A stretch of 46,534 bases of DNA. It comes from Paludibacteraceae bacterium (lineage in GTDB: Bacteria; Bacteroidota; Bacteroidia; Bacteroidales; Paludibacteraceae). Below the pieces are notes generated by a model. The model ran no database searches, was not told the origin of the DNA, and was given only the letters and a program-made list of their open reading frames with translations. The stretch covers positions 1 through 46,534 of the forward strand of contig JAFVBR010000048.1 in assembly GCA_017479885.1 (NCBI GenBank), in the 5' to 3' direction. Position numbers and translations under genes: made by a program. Shown here piece by piece: positions 34,017-42,812 of the stretch (position 1 is the stretch's first letter; the number at the start of each line of letters is the position of its first letter).

Positions 34017-34616
34017 ATGGTATATCTATTGATAATAATCAGTGCGATATTTGTTAACAATATCGTCTTCTCCCAGTTCCTTGGTATATGCCCCTTCTTG
34101 GGAGTAAGTAAAAAAATCGACACTGCTGCCGGTATGGGTGCTGCGGTTACTTTCGTTCTTACGCTTGCAACTGTTGTTACCTATCTCTTGCAGAAGTATG
34201 TGCTTGCCGCTTTCGGACTTGAGTTCTTGCAGACCATTCTTTTCATCCTTGTCATTGCTGCACTGGTGCAGATGATTGAGATTGTGCTCAAGAAAATCTC
34301 TCCCAGTCTGTATCAGGCTCTCGGTGTGTTCCTGCCGCTTATCACGACCAACTGCTGCATACTCGGTGTGGCTATCCTTGTTGCTGACGGCACATGGGCT
34401 GGCAAGGTGCCGGGTGCAGAAGCTAATCTGCTGCAGGGTACGGTGTTCGCTTTCGCTACCGCTCTTGGCTTTGCTCTCGCACTTATCCTGTTTGCCGGTA
34501 TCCGTGAGCAACTCTCAATGAACAAAGTGCCCAAGGCAATGGAGGGTACCCCTATAGCATTGCTTACCGCCGGTCTGCTCGCTATGGCGTTCATGGGCTT
34601 CTCCGGCGTCGTTTAA
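34017..34616 (+). CDS. rnfA: Rnf complex membrane subunit RnfA
   Basis: 199 residues, six transmembrane segments. FVNNIVFSQFLGICPFLGVSK at the N-terminus (quoted here across residues 12-32 as FVNNIVFSQF then LGICPFLG) and TTNCCILGVA (about 113-122) carry the conserved cysteines for the membrane Fe-S cluster shared with RnfE. It closes the rnf operon. A 53-bp leader with an AATAGTAAATAA repeat separates it from rnfE. No terminator is seen after it, so trmO may be read through. Confidence 0.94.
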   Translation: MVYLLIIISAIFVNNIVFSQFLGICPFLGVSKKIDTAAGMGAAVTFVLTLATVVTYLLQKYVLAAFGLEFLQTILFILVIAALVQMIEIVLKKISPSLYQALGVFLPLITTNCCILGVAILVADGTWAGKVPGAEANLLQGTVFAFATALGFALALILFAGIREQLSMNKVPKAMEGTPIALLTAGLLAMAFMGFSGVV

Positions 34617-34617
34617 T

Positions 34618-34662
34618 TTAAGAAAATTAAGTTACTTAAGCTACGTAAGCTACTTAAGATAC
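34618..34662 (+). repeat. Five 9-bp TTAAGnTAC units upstream of trmO
   Basis: Contiguous units at 34618, 34627, 34636, 34645 and 34654: TTAAGAAAA, TTAAGTTAC, TTAAGCTAC, GTAAGCTAC, TTAAGATAC. They start 2 bp after the rnfA stop and end 8 bp before the trmO ATG. It is the most regular of the 9-bp leader arrays. Confidence 0.85.
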
Positions 34663-34670
34663 TTCCTCCT

Positions 34671-35351
34671 ATGACTATCACGCCTATTGCTATAGCGCAT
34701 AATGGTTTTACTCAGAAGTTCGGCATACCCCGTCAGTCGGGGTGTGCCCCTTCTGTTTTGACGCGCATAGTGTTCTGCCCCGAATATCAAGTGTCGGAGG
34801 CGTTGCGTGGTATAGAACAATGGTCGCACCTGTGGCTCATTTGGGGATTCTCTGCCAACTCACCGGCTCAGTCATTTTCCCCCACAGTCCGCCCTCCACG
34901 TCTTGGCGGAAATACTCGTGTAGGAGTATTTGCCACTCGCTCTCCATTCCGACCTAATGGATTAGGTCTTTCCTCTGTTAAGTTGGAAAAAGTGGAAAAG
35001 ACAAAAGATAACGGCATTCTGCTCGTTGTCAGTGGTGCCGACCTTATGGATGGCACTCCGATATACGATATAAAACCTTATATCCCATATACCGATATTC
35101 ACGGGGATGCTTCTGCCGGTTTCGCTGCTTCAGGCAATGACTATCGTCTTCAGGTAGAGTGGGGCAGAGGTTCAAAAAAAGGACTCTCCTCCCGCTTAAT
35201 CAAAGAACTGACTGAGATACTCGCCCAAGACCCCCGCCCTGCATATAAGGAAGACGGGGAAGAGGTTTACGGACTTGCTTATTCTGGATGGAATGTTCAA
35301 TTTGTTGTGACAAACAATAGATTGTTGGTCATGCAGACAAAACAACTTTGA
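34671..35351 (+). CDS. trmO: tRNA threonylcarbamoyladenosine N6-methyltransferase (TsaA/TrmO family)
   Basis: 226 residues. TrmO uses S-adenosylmethionine to methylate t6A37 in tRNA-Thr. Signature blocks are present: PIAIAHNGFTQKFGIPRQSG, FCPEYQVSEALRGIEQWSHLW split over residues 35-55, GVFATRSPFRPNGLGLSSV (about 86-104), and DLMDGTPIYDIKPYIPY (about 123-139). A C-terminal about 60-residue extension matches the usual bacterial form. The leader is a five-unit 9-bp array. 35352-35470 after it holds no gene and no clear terminator. Confidence 0.92.
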   Translation: MTITPIAIAHNGFTQKFGIPRQSGCAPSVLTRIVFCPEYQVSEALRGIEQWSHLWLIWGFSANSPAQSFSPTVRPPRLGGNTRVGVFATRSPFRPNGLGLSSVKLEKVEKTKDNGILLVVSGADLMDGTPIYDIKPYIPYTDIHGDASAGFAASGNDYRLQVEWGRGSKKGLSSRLIKELTEILAQDPRPAYKEDGEEVYGLAYSGWNVQFVVTNNRLLVMQTKQL

Positions 35352-35470
35352 TTTCACATTATGCTCTCAGCAGACTGTCGTCATACCGACTATAAACTGA
35401 CTGTGTAATACCATTCTCATTTCTCTTCAATAAGTGTAATATTATTTTGCGGTTTTGTTATTTTATTTGT

Positions 35471-35500
35471 TTTGAGAATAGAAATAATTTATTAACTTTG
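35471..35500 (+). promoter_or_regulatory. Promoter of the 35529 surface-protein operon
   Basis: TAACTTTG at 35493-35500 matches the -7 consensus; TTTG at 35471-35474 could be the -33 element at 18 bp spacing (another TTTG is 23 bp away). It is 28 bp before the ATG of a four-gene operon. Confidence 0.65.
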
Positions 35501-35528
35501 CAGCGCAAACTTTTAATCAGAACCCGCC

Positions 35529-37643
35529 ATGAAACGCTTCTTTCTTTTTGCACTATCCTTATTGTGCTTGCTGTCTTCGTCTTTTTCTTCAACGGTCTAT
35601 TTCATCAATTCTGACGGATGGACCACTGTGAACGCCTATGTCTGGGGCGATAACGCCAAGGTATCTTGGCCCGGCGAGGCAATGACCAAGACTGCTCAGC
35701 AGATCAATGGCTTCGATGTCTATTCCTACGATGTTGATGAAACTCTTTATCCCAACATTATCTTCACGAACAAAAAAGAAGGTTCTGATCAGACATCCGA
35801 CCTTAAGGTGGCAGATGGTGTTTACTACTATTGGAAAGACAAGAAGTGGTACGCTACTGCTGACGATGTGCCGGCATTGGACGAAAATCCTCCCGTAGTG
35901 ACACCGGTTACAGACCCGATGAACGAGGCATACTGGAACTTCGGTCAGGACGACCTGAAGGACTTGGGCGAAATATCCGGCAACGTGACCGTCCGCGGAA
36001 TGACTCTGGTCGGAGGCGAAAAGAAGATTAAGGTGGAAAGCAAGGCTAAGACTTATACTGACACGGACACCACCATCAATTTCACTCATGCTCTCAACGT
36101 GAACGGCACATCGCGAGAAGGCTACCGCGAAGTGTATTTCCCTGTAAAGAAAAACACTACACTGGAGCTGTACGTTTATGGTAGCAACAATGACGGCATA
36201 GTATTCTCAATAGAAAAAGACAAGTTCGGAGGCACCAAACTTGCCGATTTTCCCATAAAGAAAAGCGGGTTCGATCATATAGTGTACAACTATACTGGTT
36301 CTGATGCCGAACTCTGGCTGAGTGTAAGCAAACAAACGTATATCTATTCCATTCGTCTGTCTCCTTATGAGAATGACCCTACCGGCATCTTCCTTGCAGG
36401 CAGTTTCAACGACTGGAAACAAGATGATATTGAGTTCCGCAAGACTGGTGCTGAGAATGTGTTTGCTGCCGAAGTCAGTCTGAGCAAGAACGATACCATA
36501 GAGTTCAAAATTATTTATAGTGGCAAATGGTTCGGAAATAATGGTACAATCACACAGAGCGTTACCGACTGGGTATTCTCCGAGTCGGAAGGCAATTGCA
36601 AACTGATAACGGGTGCTACAGGCAAATATGAGTTTACCTTCAACTCTCAGACATCAGCTTTGTCGGTTGCATATCCTCCTGTGAAACAATACTGGATGAA
36701 GCACCCATACGGAGGAGGTGACTGGGAGTGGAAGCAACTCGAGATGCAATCAGACGGCTCTTATTCGCTGACCGACATCTGGGGTAAAGCAGGTGTAAAC
36801 ATAGCAGACAATGAGAATGGCGACAACTCCGACTGGATTGAGGAAAGTAAAATAGCAAACAGTTCCAATGCGAAAAGAGGAGCCACCGTAACCTTCGTTT
36901 ACGACCCCGACACCAAGCAGGTGTCACTCACCGATATCAAGAATCCTGAAAGCTACGTTGAGGAATACTATATCAAGCACCCATGGGGAGGTGGCAGCTG
37001 GGAATGGCAGAAGATGGAGATGCAGGCTGACAGCACTTTTGCTTATACTGGTCTGTGGGGAGACAACGGAGTGAACATAGCCGACAATGCGGCAGGAAAC
37101 GACCAGCAATGGATAACCAAAAAAGATATCGTAAACTATGAACTTGCCGAACTTGGCGACACTGTCACTTTCGTTTATTATCCCAAGGATAACAAAGTGG
37201 AACTTGCCAACGTGCCTGACCATGGTCAAACACCAATTCCCGATGCAGTTTACTATATCAAACATGGTTGGGCTGACGGACAAGACAGCAGTTGGTCGTG
37301 GCAACCTATGACAAAGCAGGACAATGGTGACTGGACATACCGCGGCTTGTGGGGAGGTACGGGAGTTGATATAAACACCGAACCCAAAGATTCGGGGGAC
37401 GACAAGCAGTATTTCGAAACGGTAGAAGGCTCTCAAGACCTTCAGCTCGGCGATTCGGCATTGTTTACATTTACTCCTGCCGCCAACAGCATAAGAGTTG
37501 AGTTGATAGGCACACATTCCGCACTAAACTACATTAGTGTTGAACAATTAGACGAAGAGATTTATAACGTGCTTGGACAAAAAGTAGAGGCAGGCTACAA
37601 AGGCATAATAATCAGAAAAGGCAAGAAATACATAATCCGGTAA
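35529..37643 (+). CDS. Secreted starch-binding-type protein with CBM26/CBM48-like domains and aromatic repeats
   Basis: 704 residues with a signal peptide (about 1-20). Residues 22-112 resemble CBM26 (TVYFINSDGWTTVNAYVW, WPGEAM), like the C-terminal module of the amylase at 42813. A beta-sandwich of about 150 residues follows, then a glycogen-binding CBM48/AMPK-like domain (about 280-375, GIFLAGSFNDWK). Three repeats of about 85-95 residues start near 388, 480 and 575 with YWMKHPYGGGDWEWKQLEM, YYIKHPWGGGSWEWQKMEM and YYIKHGWADGQDSSWSWQPM; I do not recognise the family. The end (EEIYNVLGQKVEAGYKGIII) is a T9SS-type tail. No catalytic domain. Inferred role: starch or glycan capture at the cell surface. 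Its stop overlaps the next start (TAATG). Confidence 0.8.
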   Translation: MKRFFLFALSLLCLLSSSFSSTVYFINSDGWTTVNAYVWGDNAKVSWPGEAMTKTAQQINGFDVYSYDVDETLYPNIIFTNKKEGSDQTSDLKVADGVYYYWKDKKWYATADDVPALDENPPVVTPVTDPMNEAYWNFGQDDLKDLGEISGNVTVRGMTLVGGEKKIKVESKAKTYTDTDTTINFTHALNVNGTSREGYREVYFPVKKNTTLELYVYGSNNDGIVFSIEKDKFGGTKLADFPIKKSGFDHIVYNYTGSDAELWLSVSKQTYIYSIRLSPYENDPTGIFLAGSFNDWKQDDIEFRKTGAENVFAAEVSLSKNDTIEFKIIYSGKWFGNNGTITQSVTDWVFSESEGNCKLITGATGKYEFTFNSQTSALSVAYPPVKQYWMKHPYGGGDWEWKQLEMQSDGSYSLTDIWGKAGVNIADNENGDNSDWIEESKIANSSNAKRGATVTFVYDPDTKQVSLTDIKNPESYVEEYYIKHPWGGGSWEWQKMEMQADSTFAYTGLWGDNGVNIADNAAGNDQQWITKKDIVNYELAELGDTVTFVYYPKDNKVELANVPDHGQTPIPDAVYYIKHGWADGQDSSWSWQPMTKQDNGDWTYRGLWGGTGVDINTEPKDSGDDKQYFETVEGSQDLQLGDSALFTFTPAANSIRVELIGTHSALNYISVEQLDEEIYNVLGQKVEAGYKGIIIRKGKKYIIR

Positions 37644-39409
37644 TGAACACCCGACTGCGCTTTGCTGCGTTTGTCCTTTTGATGTTGCTGATGTCTCCCC
37701 TTGTCAGCGGAGCGTCACGCAAAGCAAAGACTCTCAGCAAGAAATATGATTCAGTACCATTGAGCATGGTGCTGACCGATGTGGAGAAACGCATGGGTTA
37801 CATTGTTCGTGTCGATTCTGCCGATGTGGAACTGTCTGTACCTGTAACCGCAGTTTTCAAAGAGGCGAGTCTGCGCACTGTCCTCAAGAAAGTGCTTCCG
37901 AAAGAAGCGGAATACAAGTTGCAACGCGGAGTGGTGTATATCAACCGAAGGCCCTCCGAGGCGCAGCAGTACACTATTGCGGCTGAGCAACCTACAGAGA
38001 CACTGGAAACCGACAGCACTATAATTTATTCTTATGCCGACACTGTTTGCCGCATCACATCTAAAGCACAGATGCGTCTCTTGCCACAGCAGAAAACAAC
38101 TAAGACCGCGCAACCGCTACGCAAAGGGCATTATGTAGGTGCTTTGCTGGGAGGAGGATACGGCAGTCTGGGATACAGGCTACTTGACGCTGACAACGCT
38201 AAAGCAGGGCGGAATGCTGGCGGTTTCGCTGGCTTGCTGCAAGTAAGATATGCATATTTCTTTACAGAAAACTGGGGAATAACAACCGGAATAGGCGCAA
38301 GCAGCTATTTCTCTGACGGTATCCTCAACCACACCAAGCAGTGGGACGGGCAGACCGATACCGATGGCGAACAGTACGACCACCTTGCAGTCACGCAAAA
38401 CTGGAAAGAACGTCAGTCTGTATGGATGATTGATATACCCGTAGCAGCGGCATGGCAGATGCCTGTCGGACAGAAACTGCATCTGTTTGCCGATGCGGGA
38501 CTGAAAATAGGATTCCCCGTATCGGGTAGCAGACGCCTTGTCAGCGGCAGTCTGAAACACGAGGGCTGGTATGACCCGTGGCATCTGCTGTTGGATATGA
38601 ACGGACACGACTTCTATGAAGAAACAATAGGCGAAGACTTCTCTAAAGACCGACAGCCTCTTGATCTGAGAATGCCTGCCATTGGTGCTATGGCTGATTT
38701 CGGAGTGTTGTTTCCTGTTGCCCGACAACTTGACTTGAGCGTAGGATTATGGTTCAACTGCACATGCAACAATATTGGACCCAAGACAAACGTACCCATG
38801 GGCTGGATGCAACCGCAATATGACGACTATCGACGTCATGCCTTCATGGAAAACGAGTATGCAGGAATGATAGGTTCGGAATACACCCGCAAAGGAACAC
38901 GCCCATGGGGAATCGGATTGTCTGTTGGCATTCTCTGGCACCATCAACCCAAACCCAAGAAAGTGGCAAAGCAGTACGAACGCGTGATAGTTAATGATAC
39001 TGTTTGCTCTGTTAAGATGCGATACGACACAGTCCGAATCGAGAAACCCGCCGAAAAGATAATACGCCGGTTGATGGAGAAATCCGTCATCTGGTTCGAT
39101 TTGGATTCTGCTGATCCTAAACTCAAACCCGCTGATATCATAGTGAAGATAGCGGAAGTGCTCAAGGAAAACCCCGATCAGAAAGTACAAGTCAACGGAC
39201 ATGCCAGTGCTGAAGGCTCCGAACAGCACAATCAGGACCTGTCGGAACGAAGAGCGGATGCCATCAGGCAATTGCTGCTGAAAGAAGGAGTCTCGGAAAA
39301 ACAAATACAAACCAAGGGGTACAGTTCCTTAGTCTCCTACCAACCCGCTACTGGCAATCACGAGATATCGCTTGATCGCCGTGTGGAGATTATACCCGTA
39401 AACGAATAA
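37643..39409 (+). CDS. STN domain-beta-barrel-OmpA fusion, outer membrane
   Basis: 588 residues with a signal peptide (about 1-23). Residues about 34-95 look like an STN domain (SVPLSMVLTDVEKRMGYIV, LRTVLKKVLPKEAEYKLQ), normally found at the N-terminus of secretins and TonB-dependent receptors. About 150-430 form an outer-membrane barrel (GGYGSLGYRLLD, TDTDGEQYDH, EGWYDPWHLLLDMNGHDFYE). About 480-588 is an OmpA domain with the peptidoglycan-binding pattern GHASAEGSEQHNQDLSERRA and SLDRRVEI. The barrel is homologous to the product at 41792. The combination is unusual; a peptidoglycan-tethered barrel that interacts with neighbouring secreted proteins is my inference. It starts at the ATG inside the TAATG overlap. 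Confidence 0.8.
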   Translation: MNTRLRFAAFVLLMLLMSPLVSGASRKAKTLSKKYDSVPLSMVLTDVEKRMGYIVRVDSADVELSVPVTAVFKEASLRTVLKKVLPKEAEYKLQRGVVYINRRPSEAQQYTIAAEQPTETLETDSTIIYSYADTVCRITSKAQMRLLPQQKTTKTAQPLRKGHYVGALLGGGYGSLGYRLLDADNAKAGRNAGGFAGLLQVRYAYFFTENWGITTGIGASSYFSDGILNHTKQWDGQTDTDGEQYDHLAVTQNWKERQSVWMIDIPVAAAWQMPVGQKLHLFADAGLKIGFPVSGSRRLVSGSLKHEGWYDPWHLLLDMNGHDFYEETIGEDFSKDRQPLDLRMPAIGAMADFGVLFPVARQLDLSVGLWFNCTCNNIGPKTNVPMGWMQPQYDDYRRHAFMENEYAGMIGSEYTRKGTRPWGIGLSVGILWHHQPKPKKVAKQYERVIVNDTVCSVKMRYDTVRIEKPAEKIIRRLMEKSVIWFDLDSADPKLKPADIIVKIAEVLKENPDQKVQVNGHASAEGSEQHNQDLSERRADAIRQLLLKEGVSEKQIQTKGYSSLVSYQPATGNHEISLDRRVEIIPVNE

Positions 39410-39416
39410 CAAGCGT

Positions 39417-41789
39417 ATGAAACGATTCTGCATATTTACATTTCTGTTCGTCATCGTGACGGGCAGTTCGTTTGCCTCCAAAGTTCCTGCCGGCGGTACT
39501 GTTTATCTTGATGTCACAAGCCATTGGTGCTGCAAGGCAAGTTATCTTATTTATTTCTCCAGCGGAGGAGGCAAGTATGTACTGATGGAACCTGTGGCTG
39601 GGCAAGACGGCATATACCAATACACTGCTACCACTGCTTTCCCACAGGAGAATATACGTTTGTGTTATGCTGATACCAAGAATCCTGTCCTATCTGGCTG
39701 GCAAGGCTATACATGCACAAGCGATGAGAAAGGATGGACTGCGGCGGCACCATATTTTGTGGTCGATGACGAAGGTGGTGGCGGGCACTGGGCATCAGCG
39801 CCTTCAGTGAGCGGACCCACTCAACTCGGAAATGTCATGGTGGACGTGAGCGGAATGAGTTGTATTGACAGCACTTATAGTGTTGATATTACGGTTGAGT
39901 TCACCGGTGCTCCCTGCGGATTGAAGGTGGAGAGCGATTTGCTGAACAGCCCGCGAATCAAGCAGGGCCCCCAATCGCCATATTCATATACTATAAAAGG
40001 AATAAAAGAAGCCGGAGACATAAGGCACAACATCAATGTCATCCTCTACAACGATGGAGCAATGACGAGCGAGATAGCCAACTATTCCACTTCGTTTTTC
40101 TCACCCATGCAGGAATGTATAGAGACGCACGACATTACCGTTTGTAATGGCAATAGCATTGTGCTTCGCGCCGGAGTGGATGGCGACAATTACCTCTGGA
40201 ATACAGGAGCTCAGACACGCGAACTTGAACTCACTCCCACTGAAAGCGGCTCTTACTCTGTTCGGACCTTCTCATCCGAACTCAGCGTCATCAACAACCT
40301 GATGGCTAACGGTGACTTCGAAAGCAATCCGCCGGCGGGATTCCAGAGTGATTATGACTATTATGGTTTCGACCCTTCAAATATCTATTCAGGTTCGGGA
40401 GCGGGCAAGAGCGGGTTGTATGTAATTTCGTCATCAGCCAAACGGACTGCTTCCTCTTATGCTGATGTGATGCCGCATTCTGGCGACTATTTTGCTTTGT
40501 TCGACAGCGACAAGAAAGGAGATGCCTGGCGTGCTACTACAACTGACAATGCTTCGCTCGTACTAATCAAAGACAGCACTTATGTGTTCAGCTATTGGGC
40601 TGCAGACATCAATACGTCAAAAGAGCAGGGGCATCCTGCCAAGTTGCAGTTCAAGATATCATACGATGGCGTAACCGAGGACCTCGGCACGGCCTTCTCT
40701 CCGACCAAAGACAATGAATGGTGTTATCAGGAGGTGGTTTACACTGCAAAAGCAAATAGTCAGAATGTTAGCATATCAGTTCATAATCTGACCGAATATT
40801 ATGGTGTGGGTAATGACTTCGGTTTGGACGACATCATGTTTCAGCTTACTACCTCCGGAAGAAAACAACTTGCTAAAACCGACATTTTCAATCTTGATGT
40901 AAGAAAGTGTGCACAGAACTCCGACACTGTCTGTCCCGGTGACCACTACACCGGCTATGGCTACGATGTCACCTACGATGAACCTGGAGTGTATCAACTC
41001 TACTCGGGCTCCGACTCTGTTGACTTGGTTGTGGTTGAACCTCCGATGCTGACTCTTACCATACCTTCCGGACTCTGCGATGCCGCCGGCTCAATAGAGG
41101 TGCCATTCAATATAGAACAAGGCCATCCCTCCGTTTATTCAATGACGTTCAGTGACCGGCGTTTCCAACCTGTAAACGATACTCCTATGCCCTCCAAACA
41201 GTTCACTATACCTCTGCCGGAGGGAGCTGGCGGACAAGTGGAAGTGGTGCTCACTGTTACTGAACGCACAGGCCATTGCTCCACCACTATTCCTTTTGCA
41301 CTCGACTTGACCGAAGGCATTGGCATATATGCCAAGTGGAACAATGTGCTTTTCGTGGATAATCATGATGATGCATATATCGGGTACCAGTGGTATGAAA
41401 ACGGACAACTGCTTGAAGGGGAAACCAATCAGTATCTCTATCGCGATGAAGCGCTTACCGGCAGTTATTATGTGATACTGACCGGCAAAGACGGCACGCA
41501 GATGCGCAGTTGCGAGCAGTCGTTCGAGGATGCACGGCGAAGTGCCGAACTCAATCCCGGAGATGCACCGCAGCAACCCGTTGTTTACCCCAACCCTGTT
41601 CCGAAAAGAGGAATGGTAAGCATACGTAATATGGAACAAGAGAGTATTGTCGAGATATATAATATGTTCGGAATGCTTATGCTCAAAACAAGTGATACAA
41701 GTTTTGAAGCTTCAATGCCTGCCGGAATATATCTTATGCGTATCTCAAACAACGATTCATTCATCACACGCCAACTGATTGTCAGGTAA
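39417..41789 (+). CDS. Large secreted protein with T9SS type A sorting domain
   Basis: 790 residues, signal peptide (about 1-20, ending SFA). The first about 120 residues (VYLDVTSHWCCKASYLIYF) resemble the YLxT-W module found in the giant protein and in both amylase-region genes. The middle has beta-rich Ig/CHU_C-like segments (YLWNTGAQTRELELTPTESG) and a carbohydrate-binding-like jelly roll (about 300-480, NLMANGDFESNPPAGF then FSYWAADIN). The last about 70 residues are a clear T9SS domain: VVYPNPVPKRGMVSI, EIYNMFGMLM, MPAGIYLMRI, ending RQLIVR. No enzyme motif. It lies between the two related barrels (7 bp after the first, 2 bp before the second), so it is probably a cargo displayed with them. 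Confidence 0.8.
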   Translation: MKRFCIFTFLFVIVTGSSFASKVPAGGTVYLDVTSHWCCKASYLIYFSSGGGKYVLMEPVAGQDGIYQYTATTAFPQENIRLCYADTKNPVLSGWQGYTCTSDEKGWTAAAPYFVVDDEGGGGHWASAPSVSGPTQLGNVMVDVSGMSCIDSTYSVDITVEFTGAPCGLKVESDLLNSPRIKQGPQSPYSYTIKGIKEAGDIRHNINVILYNDGAMTSEIANYSTSFFSPMQECIETHDITVCNGNSIVLRAGVDGDNYLWNTGAQTRELELTPTESGSYSVRTFSSELSVINNLMANGDFESNPPAGFQSDYDYYGFDPSNIYSGSGAGKSGLYVISSSAKRTASSYADVMPHSGDYFALFDSDKKGDAWRATTTDNASLVLIKDSTYVFSYWAADINTSKEQGHPAKLQFKISYDGVTEDLGTAFSPTKDNEWCYQEVVYTAKANSQNVSISVHNLTEYYGVGNDFGLDDIMFQLTTSGRKQLAKTDIFNLDVRKCAQNSDTVCPGDHYTGYGYDVTYDEPGVYQLYSGSDSVDLVVVEPPMLTLTIPSGLCDAAGSIEVPFNIEQGHPSVYSMTFSDRRFQPVNDTPMPSKQFTIPLPEGAGGQVEVVLTVTERTGHCSTTIPFALDLTEGIGIYAKWNNVLFVDNHDDAYIGYQWYENGQLLEGETNQYLYRDEALTGSYYVILTGKDGTQMRSCEQSFEDARRSAELNPGDAPQQPVVYPNPVPKRGMVSIRNMEQESIVEIYNMFGMLMLKTSDTSFEASMPAGIYLMRISNNDSFITRQLIVR

Positions 41790-41791
41790 CT

Positions 41792-42712
41792 ATGCGAAAG
41801 TTTCTTGTCATCGCGTTATTGATTCTCTGTTGTTCCGCTGCTTTTGCCCAGCCTGATGCACTCCATTCTTTCGAACTGACCGGCGGAGCAGGGTGGAGCA
41901 ACATAGGGTATAAGATTGCAGACATGCGCCAAACCGGTGCTGTCGGCGGTATGCTGCATGCAGGCTACAATATTCATCTCACCCGGTGGATGAGTCTCGG
42001 CATTGGCGTGGATGTAGAGTCCGACGGTGCTGTTACCCGGGGAGATTTGTTCCGCAGTTGGACTGACGTTACCGACACTGATGGAGAACGCTACGAACAC
42101 AGGCTGCAACTCAATGATTGGAGTGAAAGAGGGCGGGTATGGTTGCTGCAAATACCGGTAGCGCTACAGTTCATTGTGCCTGCTCAGAAGGTGTCTTTTT
42201 CTGTTCAGGTGGGTGCAAAGTGGGGTACTAAAATTGGCGGGAGTGTCAATACAAATGGTACCACTGTTCACACAGGTTATTATGAACCGTGGCACCTGAC
42301 GTTGTCAGATATGGAGACCTATGGCTTCTATTCTGCTCGTTACAAACAGAAACAACCGTTTCCTGCATCTGTTAACAGCACCTGGCATGTCTTTGGCAAG
42401 TTGGGAATATTGACGCCTCTTACAAGCAAGTTGTATTTTACTGCCCACATTTATGCTGACTATTCATTGACCGACCTGCTCAAGAATGTTTCTTCCGAGA
42501 AACCTCTCGGTGTCAGAAATGACAAAGAGGGCATGGAATATGTTCACTATTTCATGCCTGAATACACCTCACTTCTTGATACCGAGGCTGCCGACCTCGG
42601 TAATAGCAAACTCTTGAATGTAGGTCTCGAAATAGGATTAAGATATGTTATTGTAACGCGCAAGCGTTCTGCACATTCCCGAAAGTATCCTTGCCGGTGT
42701 CTGATGGATTAG
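41792..42712 (+). CDS. Outer-membrane beta-barrel protein, paralogue of the 37643 barrel
   Basis: 306 residues, signal peptide (about 1-19, ending AFA). The barrel matches the 37643 product through GGAGWSNIGYKI, TDTDGERYEH, WLLQIPVAL, YYEPWHLTLSDMETYGFY and GLEIGLRYVI, but it has neither STN nor OmpA domain. After the last recognisable strand (RYVIV) there is an odd basic and Cys-rich tail, TRKRSAHSRKYPCRCLMD, not the aromatic end usual for such barrels; a late frameshift is possible. It is the last gene of the operon that begins at 35529; the amylase downstream has its own promoter. Confidence 0.8.
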   Translation: MRKFLVIALLILCCSAAFAQPDALHSFELTGGAGWSNIGYKIADMRQTGAVGGMLHAGYNIHLTRWMSLGIGVDVESDGAVTRGDLFRSWTDVTDTDGERYEHRLQLNDWSERGRVWLLQIPVALQFIVPAQKVSFSVQVGAKWGTKIGGSVNTNGTTVHTGYYEPWHLTLSDMETYGFYSARYKQKQPFPASVNSTWHVFGKLGILTPLTSKLYFTAHIYADYSLTDLLKNVSSEKPLGVRNDKEGMEYVHYFMPEYTSLLDTEAADLGNSKLLNVGLEIGLRYVIVTRKRSAHSRKYPCRCLMD

Positions 42713-42734
42713 CATGTCAAATATTGTTTTTTTC

Positions 42735-42765
42735 TTGCAGTTTATAAAAAAAAGTAGTAATTTTG
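42735..42765 (+). promoter_or_regulatory. Promoter of the alpha-amylase gene
   Basis: TTG at 42735-42737, 20 bp, then TAATTTTG at 42758-42765, 48 bp before the ATG. It matches the Bacteroidota consensus and separates the amylase from the upstream operon. Confidence 0.75.
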
Positions 42766-42812
42766 CGGGCTACAATAAAGCATTTAATAATTAAACTTTA
42801 TATAATAATATC

